Shown: positions 43,148 to 52,131 of the stretch, piece after piece | Layout of the letters: each line of letters opens with the position of its first letter | How positions within the stretch are numbered: the stretch's first letter is position 1 | NCBI RefSeq assembly: GCF_003289645.1 | Contig: NZ_QLYX01000011.1 | Span: 124,001 to 188,000, forward strand | From: Actinomadura craniellae | GTDB lineage: Bacteria > Actinomycetota > Actinomycetes > Streptosporangiales > Streptosporangiaceae | DNA length: 64,000 bases | Reading direction: 5' to 3' | Program-made: the position numbers and the translations under genes | The notes under the pieces: model-generated | The model's input: only the letters and a program-made list of their open reading frames with translations | Told to the model about the DNA's origin: nothing | The model's database searches: none

Positions 43148-46100
43148 GTGTGGCACCGCCTCGAACGAAGGCTCCACCTCCGCGAGGTGACCGCCTCCGT
43201 CGAGCTCGCCCGGCGCGCCGACGAGGAGTGGGCCTCGATCCGCTCGCTCCCCGAGGAGGAGTACGACGAGCTGGTGGACGCGCTGCACGCCATGCTCGCG
43301 GACGAGGACCTGGACGCCAGGGCCCGCCGGCTCCGGGAACGGCACCTGGACGGGGGGCGGTTCGACCTGCGCGTCGCCACGGCGCTCGCCCGGTTGAGCT
43401 GGTACCGCCACCTCTTCCTCCCGGACCGGATACCGCCGGCGGAACTGGCCTCCGCGGTCACGCTGTTCCGCCAGGTCCACGCCGAGGACCCCCGGCAGGT
43501 CCCCGCCCTCCTGGTCCCGGCCTTCGACCCCGGTGCGGACTCCGGACGGGACGAGGACGACCTGGACGTGCTGACGGTGGCCGCGTGGGACCTGATCGCC
43601 TGCGGCGACGAGCACCGCGACGACGCGACGGCGCTGGCCCTGGCCGCCGCCGGGCTGGCTGGCCGGCTGCCGGAGGTCTCCGTGGACCAGCGCGCCGAAT
43701 TAGCCGAGACGCTGGCCGAATGCGGCCTGACCGAGCGCGCCCTGGCCGAGATGCGCGTGGTGGTGGCGCGGACGCCGGGCGACGACGACGCCCGTCTCCG
43801 GTGGGTGGTGGCGCTCGTCGCGCTGGCGGCCGAGATCGACGCCGAGCCCCCGGCGCATCCGCTGCCCGGAACGCTGGCGCTCCTGCTGGCGGAGGTGCGC
43901 GCGGCCGCCCCGGAGAACCCGTCCCTGCCGGAAGTGGTCCGGGACCTGGCGAGCTCGACCCTGGCGGCCCTGCGGGACGGGCTGGACGTCCCCCACGAGC
44001 ACGTTGCGGAGGTGCTCCGCGCGGTGGAGCGTGTCCCCGAGGACGCCCCGGAGCACGCCGAGGCCCTGTGGGACGCCCTGCTCGCGGCGGCCTACCACGT
44101 CCTGGAACCCGAGGACGCCGCCGAGCCCGGCGAGCTGCGGCACACCATCGAGAGCCGGCTCGGCCGCCACTTCGGGCGGGACGGCCACCCGACGTCCGAC
44201 CTGGCGGTGGCCACGGAGGTGGCGGACCTCTGCTGGGACCGGTTCCTGGCCTGGCCGGACCACGTCCCCGACGGGAAGCTCGCGTTCGCGGTCGCGCTCT
44301 TCCAGCGGTTGCCCGCGGTGCACCGGGATTCGGTCCCCGAACTCCTCCGGCCGTCGCTGGACCCGGGCCTGCACGAGACCGGGACGGACGAGGAGGACGT
44401 GTGGGTGCTGGCGTTGTGCGCGTGCCGGCTGTTCTCCTACGCGGACGGGGCGGAGCCGCGCCGCGAGTTCCTCGACCACGCCCGCGGCCTGACCACGCGC
44501 GCCAGGACGCTTGGCCGGCGGCTCGGCACGCCGACCGGGGCGGACGTGCGGGCCATGCTGGCCACGGCCCTGCTCCACCTCTTCGGGATCACCGACGACC
44601 ATGAACTGCTGGACGAGGCCGAGGAACTCGTCGCCTCCTTCGAACCGGACCTGCTCGGCGGGCTCACCGGCGACGGAACGGGCACGATCGAGGACCGGCG
44701 CGCCGCCCTGATCCGGTCGCGGGACGCGGAGCGCGCGGCCGCGAACCCGGCCCAGGGGGAGATCTCCCTCCTGGAGACGCTCGCCGACGTCCGCTGGTAC
44801 CGCTACCAGCACGGAGCGGAGACGACCGGCGCCGACCTGGCCCTGGTGATCGCGCTGTACGAACACCTCCACGTGGCCGCCCCGGAGGTGGTGCCCAACG
44901 GGCTGCGGGTCCTGATTGAGCCGGGCTTCGGGTGGGGGGCCCACGGCGACGAGGGGGATGCCGCGGCCCTGGCGGCATGGGCCGTCGACCTGTTCGACTA
45001 CGCCGGGGCGGAAGCCGTCCCCGGCCAGGACGCACCGCCCAGCCGCTTCCTGGAGTACGCGTTCGGCCTCACCGCCCGGTCGGCGGCACTGGTCGAACGG
45101 CTCGCCGACCCGGGCCCGCTGGCCCACGCCGCGCTGGCCGGTGCCCTGCTGGACGGGTTCGACCACACCGGCGACCAGGCCGTTCTCGACCAGGCCGTGG
45201 AGCACGCCCGGGCGGCCGTGGCGCGGACCCCGCCGGACGACGGCGACCGGCTCATCCGCCTGGTCGTCCTGGGCCGGGCGCTGATGCAGGTCGCCGACAC
45301 CAGGAGGGACCCCGCCGCCCTGCAGGAGGCGATGGACCTGCTCCGTCCCGTGGTGGAGGCGGCCGACACCGGAAATCCCCACACGGCGTTGGTGGCGGGC
45401 GTTCTCGCGGGAGCGCACGGCGTTCGGAGCGGGTGGAACACGGGGATGGAGGTCGCCGCCGAGACCATGCGGGAGTTCCGCCGGCTCATGCCGCTGATCC
45501 CGGAGGGCACCCCGGGCCGGACCGAGCTGGCCATGGCCGGCATCACGGCGGAGATGAACTACTTCACCTCCGTCAACGACGCGGGCGGAGCGCGCCAGAG
45601 CAGGGCCGAGCTCGACCGGATACTGGCCCGGATGCCCGCGGGAACCTCGCTGTACGACATCGGCCGGCTGGCGTCGGCGGCGTTCGCCGTGTTCGAACAT
45701 CTCCTTGACGCAGGCACCCTGCGCGAGCAAGCCCTGCTCTCGACGCCCGGGCCGGTGCGCGACGCGGCGCTCGACCGCGCCCTGGCCCGCTACCGGGAGC
45801 TGTTCCAGAGCGTCCGCTCGCTGAGCCCGCTGGAACGAGCGGACCAGCTCTCCGTGTTCGTCACCATGCTGATCTCGGTGGACACGGCGCGGGGCTCCTT
45901 CACACCGGACAGCGACGAGTGGCTCACCCTGCTGGAGGAGGCGCTGGCCGGCATCCCCGCCGGCAGCGAGCAGTACCGGCTGCTCCGCGGCGAACTCGGC
46001 TGGATGCTGCTGTACCGGTACCGGCTGCGCCGGGACACCGCCGATCTCGACCGCGCGATCGCGCTGCTGCGCCACCGGCTCGCCGACCCGGCCGGCACCG

Positions 46101-47788
46101 ACGACCCCGGCTCCCGGCACCTGGCCGCCGGCAATCTGGGCGCGGCGTTACGGGAGCGCTACCTGCTCACCGGCGACGAGGACTCCTACCGGGAGGGCAT
46201 GGCGGCCCTGCGGAGCGTGGTCGACGCCTCCGCCGCCAGGGTCCTCGAACGGCTGGCGAGCGCCCTGATCGCCGCGCAGCTCGCCGCGGACGCCGGCCGC
46301 TGGCCCGCGGCCACCGAGGTGCTCGCCCGGGGCGTCGCGCTCGTGGCCCGCCTGACCTGGCGCGGGCTGAACCGTCCGTCCCAGGAGAAGGCGCTGGTGA
46401 TGTGGGCGGACGCGACGAAGGAGGCGGCCGCCGCCGCGGTCCGGGCCGGCGACCCCGGCCGCGCCGTGGAACTGCTCGAACAGGGCCGGGCGTCCCTGTC
46501 CCACCAGGCGCTCGACACCCGCGGCGACACCTCCCGGCTCAGGGACGAGCACCCGGACCTCGCCCGGCGGCTCGACGGGATCGACGCCGCGATCGAGCGG
46601 ACCGGTGACCACGCCCGGCGGCACGCGCTCGCGGCGGAGTGGGACGCGCTGGTCGCCGAGATTCGGTCGCGCCCCGGTCTCGCGCGCTTCCTGCGTCCCC
46701 CCGGCCACGCGGAGCTGCGCCCGGCCCCCGGGCAGACGGTCGTCATGGTCAACCCCGCCGACTTCGGCTCCTGCGCGCTGGTCGCCACCGACGCCGGCGT
46801 CCGCACCGTGGCGCTGCCCGCCCTGACCACCGGGGGCGTCCGGGAGCACGTCGAGACCTTCCACGCCGCGATCGACCGCCGCGTCCGGGCCGCGGACGAC
46901 CGGGAGCGGCGGGCCGCCGCGGACACGATGACCGCCGTGCTGGACTGGCTGTGGCACACCACCGCCGAACCGATCCTGGCCGACCTGGGCCACACCCGCG
47001 CCCCCGCCCCCGGCGCGCCGTGGCCTCGGGTGCACTGGTGCCCGACCTGGCTGCTGGGCTTCCTGCCCCTGCACGCGGCCGCGTCCCGCGACACCGGCGC
47101 CGCCGTGCTGGACCGGGTGGCCTCCTCCTACACGATCAGCCTGCGCATGTTGCGGGCGGTCACCCGGCGCGCCGACCCCGCGTCCCCCGCGCGTTCCCTG
47201 CTGGTGGTGTCCCTGCCGGACACCCCGGGACTGCCACCGCTGCCCGGGGCCCGGCGGGAGTCGGCCCACCTGGCCGGCCTGCCCGTGCCCGCCACGACGC
47301 TCACCGGGGACCGCGCGACCCGGGACGCGGTCCGCGGTGCCCTGGCCGGCCACCCGTGGGCCCACTTCTCCTGCCACGCGGCGCAGGACCCGCTGAACCC
47401 GAGCCGGGGACGGATCTTCCTGCACGACCACAAGGCCGCCCCGTTCACCGTTCTGGACATCTCCCGGCTGCGCCTGGAGGACGCCCGGCTGGCCTTCCTG
47501 TCAGCCTGCGAGACCGCGCGCGGCGGCCTCCGGCTGCCCGACGAGGCGCTGCATCTCGGCGGCGCGCTGCAACTCGCGGGCTTCCAGCACGTGATCGCCA
47601 CGATGTGGCCGGTCGAGGACGAGGTCGCCGCCTGGATGACCGCGCGGATGTACGACCGGATGCACACCGCCGGGGCGCTGGACCCGGCCCGGGCCGCCCT
47701 GGCCCTGCACGAGGCGGCACGCGCCCTCCGCCACCGGCACCCGGCCGACCCGATCCTGTGGGCGAGCCACCTCCACTTCGGCCCCTGA
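43148..47788 (+). CDS. TPR-rich CHAT-domain (caspase-like) protein
   Basis: 1546 residues. The bulk (about 1-1200) is helical repeats of TPR/SEL1 type. The C-terminal CHAT domain holds the peptidase dyad HFSCHAAQ (His1410) and LAFLSACETARGG (Cys1454), with ATMWPVEDEVAA near the end. CHAT domains are clan CD proteases related to caspases and separases, and some are effectors in bacterial defence. The dyad is intact, so activity is likely. GTG start at 43148. Codons 185 and 1001 are TTA, rare in such genomes and often a sign of bldA dependence. The DUF6338 membrane protein upstream is the likely partner. Confidence 0.92.
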   Translation: MWHRLERRLHLREVTASVELARRADEEWASIRSLPEEEYDELVDALHAMLADEDLDARARRLRERHLDGGRFDLRVATALARLSWYRHLFLPDRIPPAELASAVTLFRQVHAEDPRQVPALLVPAFDPGADSGRDEDDLDVLTVAAWDLIACGDEHRDDATALALAAAGLAGRLPEVSVDQRAELAETLAECGLTERALAEMRVVVARTPGDDDARLRWVVALVALAAEIDAEPPAHPLPGTLALLLAEVRAAAPENPSLPEVVRDLASSTLAALRDGLDVPHEHVAEVLRAVERVPEDAPEHAEALWDALLAAAYHVLEPEDAAEPGELRHTIESRLGRHFGRDGHPTSDLAVATEVADLCWDRFLAWPDHVPDGKLAFAVALFQRLPAVHRDSVPELLRPSLDPGLHETGTDEEDVWVLALCACRLFSYADGAEPRREFLDHARGLTTRARTLGRRLGTPTGADVRAMLATALLHLFGITDDHELLDEAEELVASFEPDLLGGLTGDGTGTIEDRRAALIRSRDAERAAANPAQGEISLLETLADVRWYRYQHGAETTGADLALVIALYEHLHVAAPEVVPNGLRVLIEPGFGWGAHGDEGDAAALAAWAVDLFDYAGAEAVPGQDAPPSRFLEYAFGLTARSAALVERLADPGPLAHAALAGALLDGFDHTGDQAVLDQAVEHARAAVARTPPDDGDRLIRLVVLGRALMQVADTRRDPAALQEAMDLLRPVVEAADTGNPHTALVAGVLAGAHGVRSGWNTGMEVAAETMREFRRLMPLIPEGTPGRTELAMAGITAEMNYFTSVNDAGGARQSRAELDRILARMPAGTSLYDIGRLASAAFAVFEHLLDAGTLREQALLSTPGPVRDAALDRALARYRELFQSVRSLSPLERADQLSVFVTMLISVDTARGSFTPDSDEWLTLLEEALAGIPAGSEQYRLLRGELGWMLLYRYRLRRDTADLDRAIALLRHRLADPAGTDDPGSRHLAAGNLGAALRERYLLTGDEDSYREGMAALRSVVDASAARVLERLASALIAAQLAADAGRWPAATEVLARGVALVARLTWRGLNRPSQEKALVMWADATKEAAAAAVRAGDPGRAVELLEQGRASLSHQALDTRGDTSRLRDEHPDLARRLDGIDAAIERTGDHARRHALAAEWDALVAEIRSRPGLARFLRPPGHAELRPAPGQTVVMVNPADFGSCALVATDAGVRTVALPALTTGGVREHVETFHAAIDRRVRAADDRERRAAADTMTAVLDWLWHTTAEPILADLGHTRAPAPGAPWPRVHWCPTWLLGFLPLHAAASRDTGAAVLDRVASSYTISLRMLRAVTRRADPASPARSLLVVSLPDTPGLPPLPGARRESAHLAGLPVPATTLTGDRATRDAVRGALAGHPWAHFSCHAAQDPLNPSRGRIFLHDHKAAPFTVLDISRLRLEDARLAFLSACETARGGLRLPDEALHLGGALQLAGFQHVIATMWPVEDEVAAWMTARMYDRMHTAGALDPARAALALHEAARALRHRHPADPILWASHLHFGP

Positions 47789-47836
47789 GCCCCGGCCGTC
47801 GGGTCCCGGTTCTCCGGCCCGCCCGGCATCCCATTG

Positions 47837-47851
47837 TGTTAGTCACTAACA
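47837..47851. promoter_or_regulatory. TetR operator TGTTAGTCACTAACA
   Basis: A perfect odd-length palindrome 17 bp before the TetR GTG. A second partial palindrome (TGTTACCGTGTAACG) follows at once. The layout implies autoregulation of the TetR-ABC unit. Confidence 0.75.
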
Positions 47852-47868
47852 ATTGTTACCGTGTAACG

Positions 47869-48417
47869 GTGGGATTGCGGGAGACGAAGCGGAGCAGGAC
47901 GCGGCAGGCGATCCAGGAGCAGGCCATGCGCCTCTTCCTGGAGCGCGGCTTCGAGGGGACCACGGTCGCCGAGGTGGCCGAGGCCGCCGAGGTGTCGTCC
48001 ATGACGGTGTTCCGGCACTTCCCCACCAAGGAGCACCTGGTCCTCCAGGACGACTACGACCCGGTGATCGCCGACCGTCTCCGGCACCGCCCCGCCGGCG
48101 AGCCGGTCCTGCACCGGATCGCGGCGAGCATCCTGGACGGCCTCGCGGAACTACCGCCCGACCCGCGGCTGCTGCTGGCCCGCACCCGGCTGATCCTGTA
48201 CACCCCCGCGCTGCGCGCCCGGGTGTGGGAGAACAACCACGCCACCCAGCAGGTCATCGTCGCCGCCCTGCCCGACGACGACCCCTTCGAAGTCCAGGTC
48301 GCCGCGAGCGCCTGCCTGGCCGTCGCGACCACCGTGATGGTCCGCTGGGCCGAGACCGACGGCCACGCCGACCTGCGGGAACTGATGGCCGAGGCGCTGG
48401 CGGTGGTCACCCGATGA
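47869..48417 (+). CDS. TetR-family regulator of an ABC exporter
   Basis: 182 residues. Helix-turn-helix GFEGTTVAEVAEAAEVSSMTVFRHFPTKEHLVLQDDYD. The GTG at 47869 begins the homology (VGLRETKRSRTR). Its stop overlaps the ABC ATPase start (ATGA), and an operator palindrome lies just before it, so it represses its own operon until the exporter's substrate binds. Confidence 0.92.
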   Translation: MGLRETKRSRTRQAIQEQAMRLFLERGFEGTTVAEVAEAAEVSSMTVFRHFPTKEHLVLQDDYDPVIADRLRHRPAGEPVLHRIAASILDGLAELPPDPRLLLARTRLILYTPALRARVWENNHATQQVIVAALPDDDPFEVQVAASACLAVATTVMVRWAETDGHADLRELMAEALAVVTR

Positions 48418-49133
48418 TCGAGGCGCGCGAGCTGACCAAACGCTACGGGCGCACCACCGCCGTGGACGGCCTCTCCCTGCGGGTCGCCTCCGGCGAGGTG
48501 TACGGCTTCCTCGGCCTCAACGGCGCGGGAAAATCCACCACGATTCGCATGCTGCTCGGCATGACCCGCCCCACCGGCGGCTCCGTCCGCCTGTTCGACC
48601 GGGCCGAACCGGACTGGAGCCGGGTCGGGTACCTCGTCGACGGAGCCCACGCCTACCCCGGCCTCACCGTCCGGGAGAACCTGGAACTCACCCGGCGGCT
48701 GCGCCGGGAACCCGTCCCCGCCGCCGTGGACCGGGCCATCGAACTGCTCGGCCTGACCCCCCACCGCGACCGGCGGGCCGGCACCCTGTCCCAGGGCAAC
48801 GCCCAGCGCCTCGGACTGGCCAAGGCCGTCCTCCACCGCCCCGACCTGCTCATCCTGGACGAACCGGCCAACGGCCTCGACCCCGCCGGGATCGTGGAAC
48901 TGCGCGGCACCCTGCGGCGCCTCGCCCACGAGGACGGCACCGCGATCCTGGTCTCCAGCCACATCCTCGCCGAGGTCGCCCGCACCGCCGACCGCATCGG
49001 CATCATCGACCGGGGCCGCCTGCTCACCGAGTTCCCCGCAACCGACCTGCCCCGCTGCACCTGCGGCACCGAGAACCTGGAGGACGTCTTCCTCCGACTG
49101 CTCACCGACCACCGGCCGGAGGCGGCGGCATGA
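48414..49133 (+). CDS. ABC-2 type exporter ATPase
   Basis: 239 residues, CcmA/DrrA-like. Walker A GLNGAGKST, Q-loop region VGYLVDGAHAYPGLTVREN, signature LSQGNAQRLGLAKAVLHRPDLLILDEPANGLDPAG, switch His SSHILAEV. The signature is LSQGN where most ABC proteins have LSGGQ, a common drug-exporter variant. ATGA overlap upstream and GTGA-like overlap downstream. Confidence 0.92.
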   Translation: MIEARELTKRYGRTTAVDGLSLRVASGEVYGFLGLNGAGKSTTIRMLLGMTRPTGGSVRLFDRAEPDWSRVGYLVDGAHAYPGLTVRENLELTRRLRREPVPAAVDRAIELLGLTPHRDRRAGTLSQGNAQRLGLAKAVLHRPDLLILDEPANGLDPAGIVELRGTLRRLAHEDGTAILVSSHILAEVARTADRIGIIDRGRLLTEFPATDLPRCTCGTENLEDVFLRLLTDHRPEAAA

Positions 49134-49873
49134 GCGCCGCGCTGTGGACCGAGACCGTCAAGTTCCTGCGCTCCCGGGCGCCCTGGGCGACGGGCGTGGC
49201 CTTCCTGCTCCCAGTCCTGCTTGCCGCGCTGTTCGTGACGGCCTCTGACGACGCGACCCTGGCCGGCAAGTCCCAGGCCCTGGGGATCACCCCCGACTGG
49301 CCCGGCTTCCACACCGCGCTCCTGCAGATCGACGCCGCGGGCGGGTTCCTGCTCTTCGGCGTCCTGGTCACCTGGATGTTCGGCCGCGAGTTCAGCGACC
49401 GCACCTTCCTGGACCTGCTCGCCCTCCCCACCTCCCGCACGGCGATCGTCCTGGCCAAGTTCACCGTCACCACGACCTGGCTGCTCCTGCTCGGCGCCCT
49501 CCAGACGGCCGCGTGGCTCGCCACCGGGACGCTCCTCGACCTGCCCGGCGGCCCCGGAGCGGTCCGAGAGGGCCTGCCCGACCTGCTCCTGCTGCTCGCC
49601 CTCACCGTCGCCCTCACCCTCCCGGTCGCCCTCGCCGCCAGCGCCGGCCGCGGCTACCTCCCCGGCGTCGCCGCCACCGTCGCCCTCCTGGTCTCCGGCG
49701 TCGCCACCGCCACCACCGGCGGAGCCACCTGGTTCCCCTGGGCGGTCCCGGCCGCCCTGGGCGGACTCACCGGCACACCGTCCCTCCCGCCCCTCGGCCT
49801 GGCGACCGTCGCCGCGACGGCCGCGGCCGGCATCGCCACCACCGCCCTCTGGTGGCAACGAGCCGACCATTAG
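49130..49873 (+). CDS. ABC-2 type exporter permease
   Basis: 247 residues, six hydrophobic segments: WATGVAFLLPVLLAALFV, GGFLLFGVLVTWMFGREF, TTTWLLLLGALQTAAWL, LLLLLALTVALTLPVALA, GVAATVALLVSGVATA and LATVAATAAAGIATTALWW. The motif REFSDRTFLDLLALPTSRTAIVLAKF is the usual ABC-2 loop. It pairs with the ATPase to export a drug or lipid. Confidence 0.9.
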   Translation: MSAALWTETVKFLRSRAPWATGVAFLLPVLLAALFVTASDDATLAGKSQALGITPDWPGFHTALLQIDAAGGFLLFGVLVTWMFGREFSDRTFLDLLALPTSRTAIVLAKFTVTTTWLLLLGALQTAAWLATGTLLDLPGGPGAVREGLPDLLLLLALTVALTLPVALAASAGRGYLPGVAATVALLVSGVATATTGGATWFPWAVPAALGGLTGTPSLPPLGLATVAATAAAGIATTALWWQRADH

Positions 49874-50031
49874 GCCGTGCCTCGAATTCCGGGTGCGCCG
49901 GGTGCCGATGGTCCTGGTTCGCTCACGCAGGCCCGGCCGCCCTGGCGGGGTGTGTCCTGCAGGTGACGTGCCGCCGATACCGCCCCGGCTCACCCCGCTG
50001 ACCTGACCAGAGGCCCACCAGTACCCACGCC

Positions 50032-50085
50032 GGTGATCGTTGAGGATAGGTGGGGCTGGGGCCCCACCTATCCTCAACGATCACC
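50032..50085. repeat. Palindromic repeat family A, copy 3
   Basis: 54 bp: GGTGATCGTTGAGGATAGG and its complement with a GGGGCTGGGGCCCC centre. It lies 159 bp after the ABC permease. Nothing else is recognisable in 49874-50213. Confidence 0.85.
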
Positions 50086-50120
50086 CCGATGGCGTTCTGG
50101 ACGACGGTGATGGCCACCGG

Positions 50121-50151
50121 CTGGGCCCCACCCATCCTCAATGATCGTGCC
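50121..50151. repeat. Half copy of palindromic repeat family A
   Basis: CTGGGCCCCACCCATCCTCA followed by ATGATCGTGCC equals the right arm of the copy at 50032 with a few changes. The left arm is absent, so it is a truncated element. Confidence 0.65.
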
Positions 50152-50213
50152 GGGCGGAGGCGGGATCCGCCGGCCGGGTGGGGCACCAGATCCTGGCGCT
50201 CGCCGCGGAGAAG

Positions 50214-50666
50214 TCAGGGCGTCCGGCGGTCCGTGGCGTGGTCGGCGCAGACCGCCACCTCGCAGCCGGCGTCCCGCAGCACCACCGGCACGGTGTCGCC
50301 GCCGAGCGGGTTGCCGTGCTCGGAATGCCTGCGCGCGCCGACGACCATCAGTTCGGCACGCTCGCCCGCGGCGGCCAGCACCTGGCCGGGATCACCGAAG
50401 ACGACCCGCAGCCGGGTGGTGAGATGCCGGGAGCGCGGGACGACACGTGCGGCCAGCCGCCGCAGGCGCAACCATTCGATGACGGCGCGCACCGGACGCG
50501 GGACGGTACCGCGGGAGTCGAGGACATGGATCACGTCGAGCACGGCGTGGCGCCGCTGGGCCTCGGTGGCGGCGCGGCGAAGCGCGGCGATGGAGTTGGC
50601 CGAACCATCGACGCCTACGACCACGCATCGAGGCCTGGGCACGACCCGCATGATGGACCTGGTCAT
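50214..50666 (-). CDS. Universal stress protein (UspA family)
   Basis: 150 residues. CVVVGVDGSANSIAALRRAATEAQRR starts the Usp fold; AELMVVGARRHSEHGNPLGGDTVPVVLRDAGCEVAVC carries the ATP-binding G-2x-G-9x-G(S/T)-like region in a modified form. Usp proteins help survival under stress or hypoxia. The start may be the ATG at 50666 (GGGAG only 2 nt away) or 50651. Confidence 0.88.
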   Translation of the reverse strand: MTRSIMRVVPRPRCVVVGVDGSANSIAALRRAATEAQRRHAVLDVIHVLDSRGTVPRPVRAVIEWLRLRRLAARVVPRSRHLTTRLRVVFGDPGQVLAAAGERAELMVVGARRHSEHGNPLGGDTVPVVLRDAGCEVAVCADHATDRRTP

Positions 50667-50744
50667 TCTCCCAGGTTAAACACTGCGGAGTACCGCCCCG
50701 GCGATGCCGGGACGCGGCGCCGGGTCCGGGGCGGGCGAGCGGCC

Positions 50745-50848
50745 CGTGGTGGATGACGCACGACCGCCACGCCGGACGGGCTCACCGGGACCAGGCCGGT
50801 GGCGAAGACGTCCTTCGCGGCGCGGACGGACGCGTGCTCTCCGGCCAC
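50745..50848 (-). pseudogene. Remnant of an MFS exporter C terminus
   Basis: On the minus strand, AAKDVFATGLVPVSPSGVAVV matches [21 protein letters not shown] near the end of the intact MFS exporter at 62033. Nothing upstream or downstream extends the match, so it is a short decayed fragment in the accessory stretch. Confidence 0.55.
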
Positions 50849-50861
50849 GGCGCGGGTGAGT

Positions 50862-51062
50862 TCATCCGGACCGCCGGGAGGAGCGCTTGGCGGACGCCGG
50901 CCGCTTGAACACGAAGGTCAGCGTCTGGCCGTTCTCCGAATGGCTGACCAGTTCCCAGCCGTCGGCGGAGTAGGCGTCCAGCAGCTCGTCAGGGGAGGAC
51001 CAGGAGTCCGGCTGGTGGGGATTGTAGGTGTCGATCACATGCTCCCAGCGTTGTGGCGGCAT
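50862..51062 (-). CDS. DUF4177-like small protein
   Basis: 66 residues. QRWEHVIDTYNP, LLDAYSADGWELVSHSENGQTLTFVFKRP fits the DUF4177 pattern (a conserved GWELV followed by a strand). Function unknown. The ATG at 51062 has AGGGAA before it; the frame runs upstream into the TnpB remnant but that part belongs to the remnant. Confidence 0.7.
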   Translation of the reverse strand: MPPQRWEHVIDTYNPHQPDSWSSPDELLDAYSADGWELVSHSENGQTLTFVFKRPASAKRSSRRSG

Positions 51063-51126
51063 CGCGGCGTTCCCTTCGGTGGAGCGGCGGCCGGGGCGCG
51101 GCCGGACACCCGCCAGGTTCCCACCT

Positions 51127-51370
51127 GTTGACTTCCTCCCATGGCTGAGCCGGGGGATTACCACCGGCTTGAGAGCGGGTTGGGCCGGTACGGCCTCGCG
51201 GGGTCCCTGTTTCGCGGACCGCCTGACGGCGAGGTCTCCACAGGCCGGCGCCGCATGTCCTGCGGCGCTGAGGATGTTCAGGTCGGCGTGGTCGCAGGCC
51301 GTGCACACGAAGACCGTTTGGCTCTTGCGGTCGTCGGCGTCCACGTGCCCGCACGAAGCGGGCCGCCCAG
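51127..51370 (-). pseudogene. TnpB (IS200/IS605 OrfB) C-terminal remnant and right end
   Basis: On the minus strand the zinc-finger end of TnpB is readable: SCGHVDADDRKSQTVFVCTA, then CDHADLNILSAAGHAAPACGDLAV. TnpB normally has two CxxC pairs; here the first Cys of each pair is lost (CGH and CTACDH remain). It is followed by RSAKQGP and VIPRL, a usual tail, and by a right-end-like hairpin with CCCCCGGCTCAGCC and GGAGGAAGTCAAC at 51127-51160. Everything before the zinc finger is gone, so this is a fossil of an IS605-type element. Confidence 0.75.
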
Positions 51371-51489
51371 CCGGGATCACGGCGACGATGCCGGACAGGC
51401 GGGACCTGGTACTGCGTGACGTCAGCGCCCGCCGTCCGGCCACCTCGGAGAACATCGGCCCGCCACGACCGGCGATCGCGGGTCGGACT

Positions 51490-52131
51490 TCAGCTCGGAC
51501 CGGCGCCGCGGTCCTCGCGTGCCATGTCCCCCGTGCCGGGGGTTCCCGCGCCCAGGCCGTAACGCAGGAGCACGGCGCCCTTGGCGGAGGCGACGGGCGG
51601 TTCGAGGAGTTCCAGGTTGGCGGGGACCGCACCACCGTCGAAGACCTTCTTGCCGACGCCGAGCACGAGGGGGAAGACCCACAGGTCGAGCCGGTCGAAG
51701 AGGCGCTCGCGCAGGAGGGTCTGCACCAGGTTCAGGCTCCCGATCACGTGGACGTGCTCGTGCTTGTCGCGCAGCTCGCGCACGGCGCCCACCAGGTCGG
51801 GGCCGAGCTGGGTCGAGCCCGCCCAGCCCAGGTCCGGGTTGCCGCGTGAGGCGACGTACTTGGGGATGCTGTTGAACAGCGTGGCGATCCCGCCGTCGAC
51901 GCCGTCGGCCTGGTTCGGCCAGTGCGCGGCGAAGATGTCGTAGGTCCTGCGGCCCAGCAGCAGGGCGTCCATGCCCTCCATTCCGGCACCGACGTGCCGG
52001 CCGACCGTCTCGTCGAACAGGGGCGCCTGCCACCCCCCGAACGGAAAGCCGTCCGGGTCCTCCTCGGGGCTCCCCGGCGCCTGGCCGACCAGGTCGAGCG
52101 TCGCGAACAGGTCGATGTGGATGGTGCCCAT
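51490..52131 (-). CDS. RibD C-terminal / dihydrofolate reductase-like protein
   Basis: 213 residues. MGTIHIDLFATLDLVGQAPGSPEEDPDGF, MDALLLGRRTYDIFAAHW, HVIGSLNLVQTLLRERLFDRLDLWVFPLVLGVGKKVF match the RibD_C family, which shares the DHFR fold and binds NADPH. The family is common in actinomycetes and often of unknown substrate. The ATG follows GGAGAACCCC. It is divergent from the PPOX gene at 52316. Confidence 0.9.
   Translation of the reverse strand: MGTIHIDLFATLDLVGQAPGSPEEDPDGFPFGGWQAPLFDETVGRHVGAGMEGMDALLLGRRTYDIFAAHWPNQADGVDGGIATLFNSIPKYVASRGNPDLGWAGSTQLGPDLVGAVRELRDKHEHVHVIGSLNLVQTLLRERLFDRLDLWVFPLVLGVGKKVFDGGAVPANLELLEPPVASAKGAVLLRYGLGAGTPGTGDMAREDRGAGPS

Noticed and set aside
43700-46120. 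Long open frames antisense to the CHAT gene (about 800 codons) and similar frames antisense to acyl-CoA dehydrogenase, metE, nrdA and others
   Set aside because: High GC at third positions removes stops from other frames. These shadows are rich in Arg, Gly and Ala with no motif, while the opposite strand encodes clear protein families.
10698-50077. A recurrent peptide MRIGGAxAPPILNDH starting several apparent ORFs
   Set aside because: It is the translation of the family A palindrome, not of a conserved protein; the frames diverge right after the repeat.
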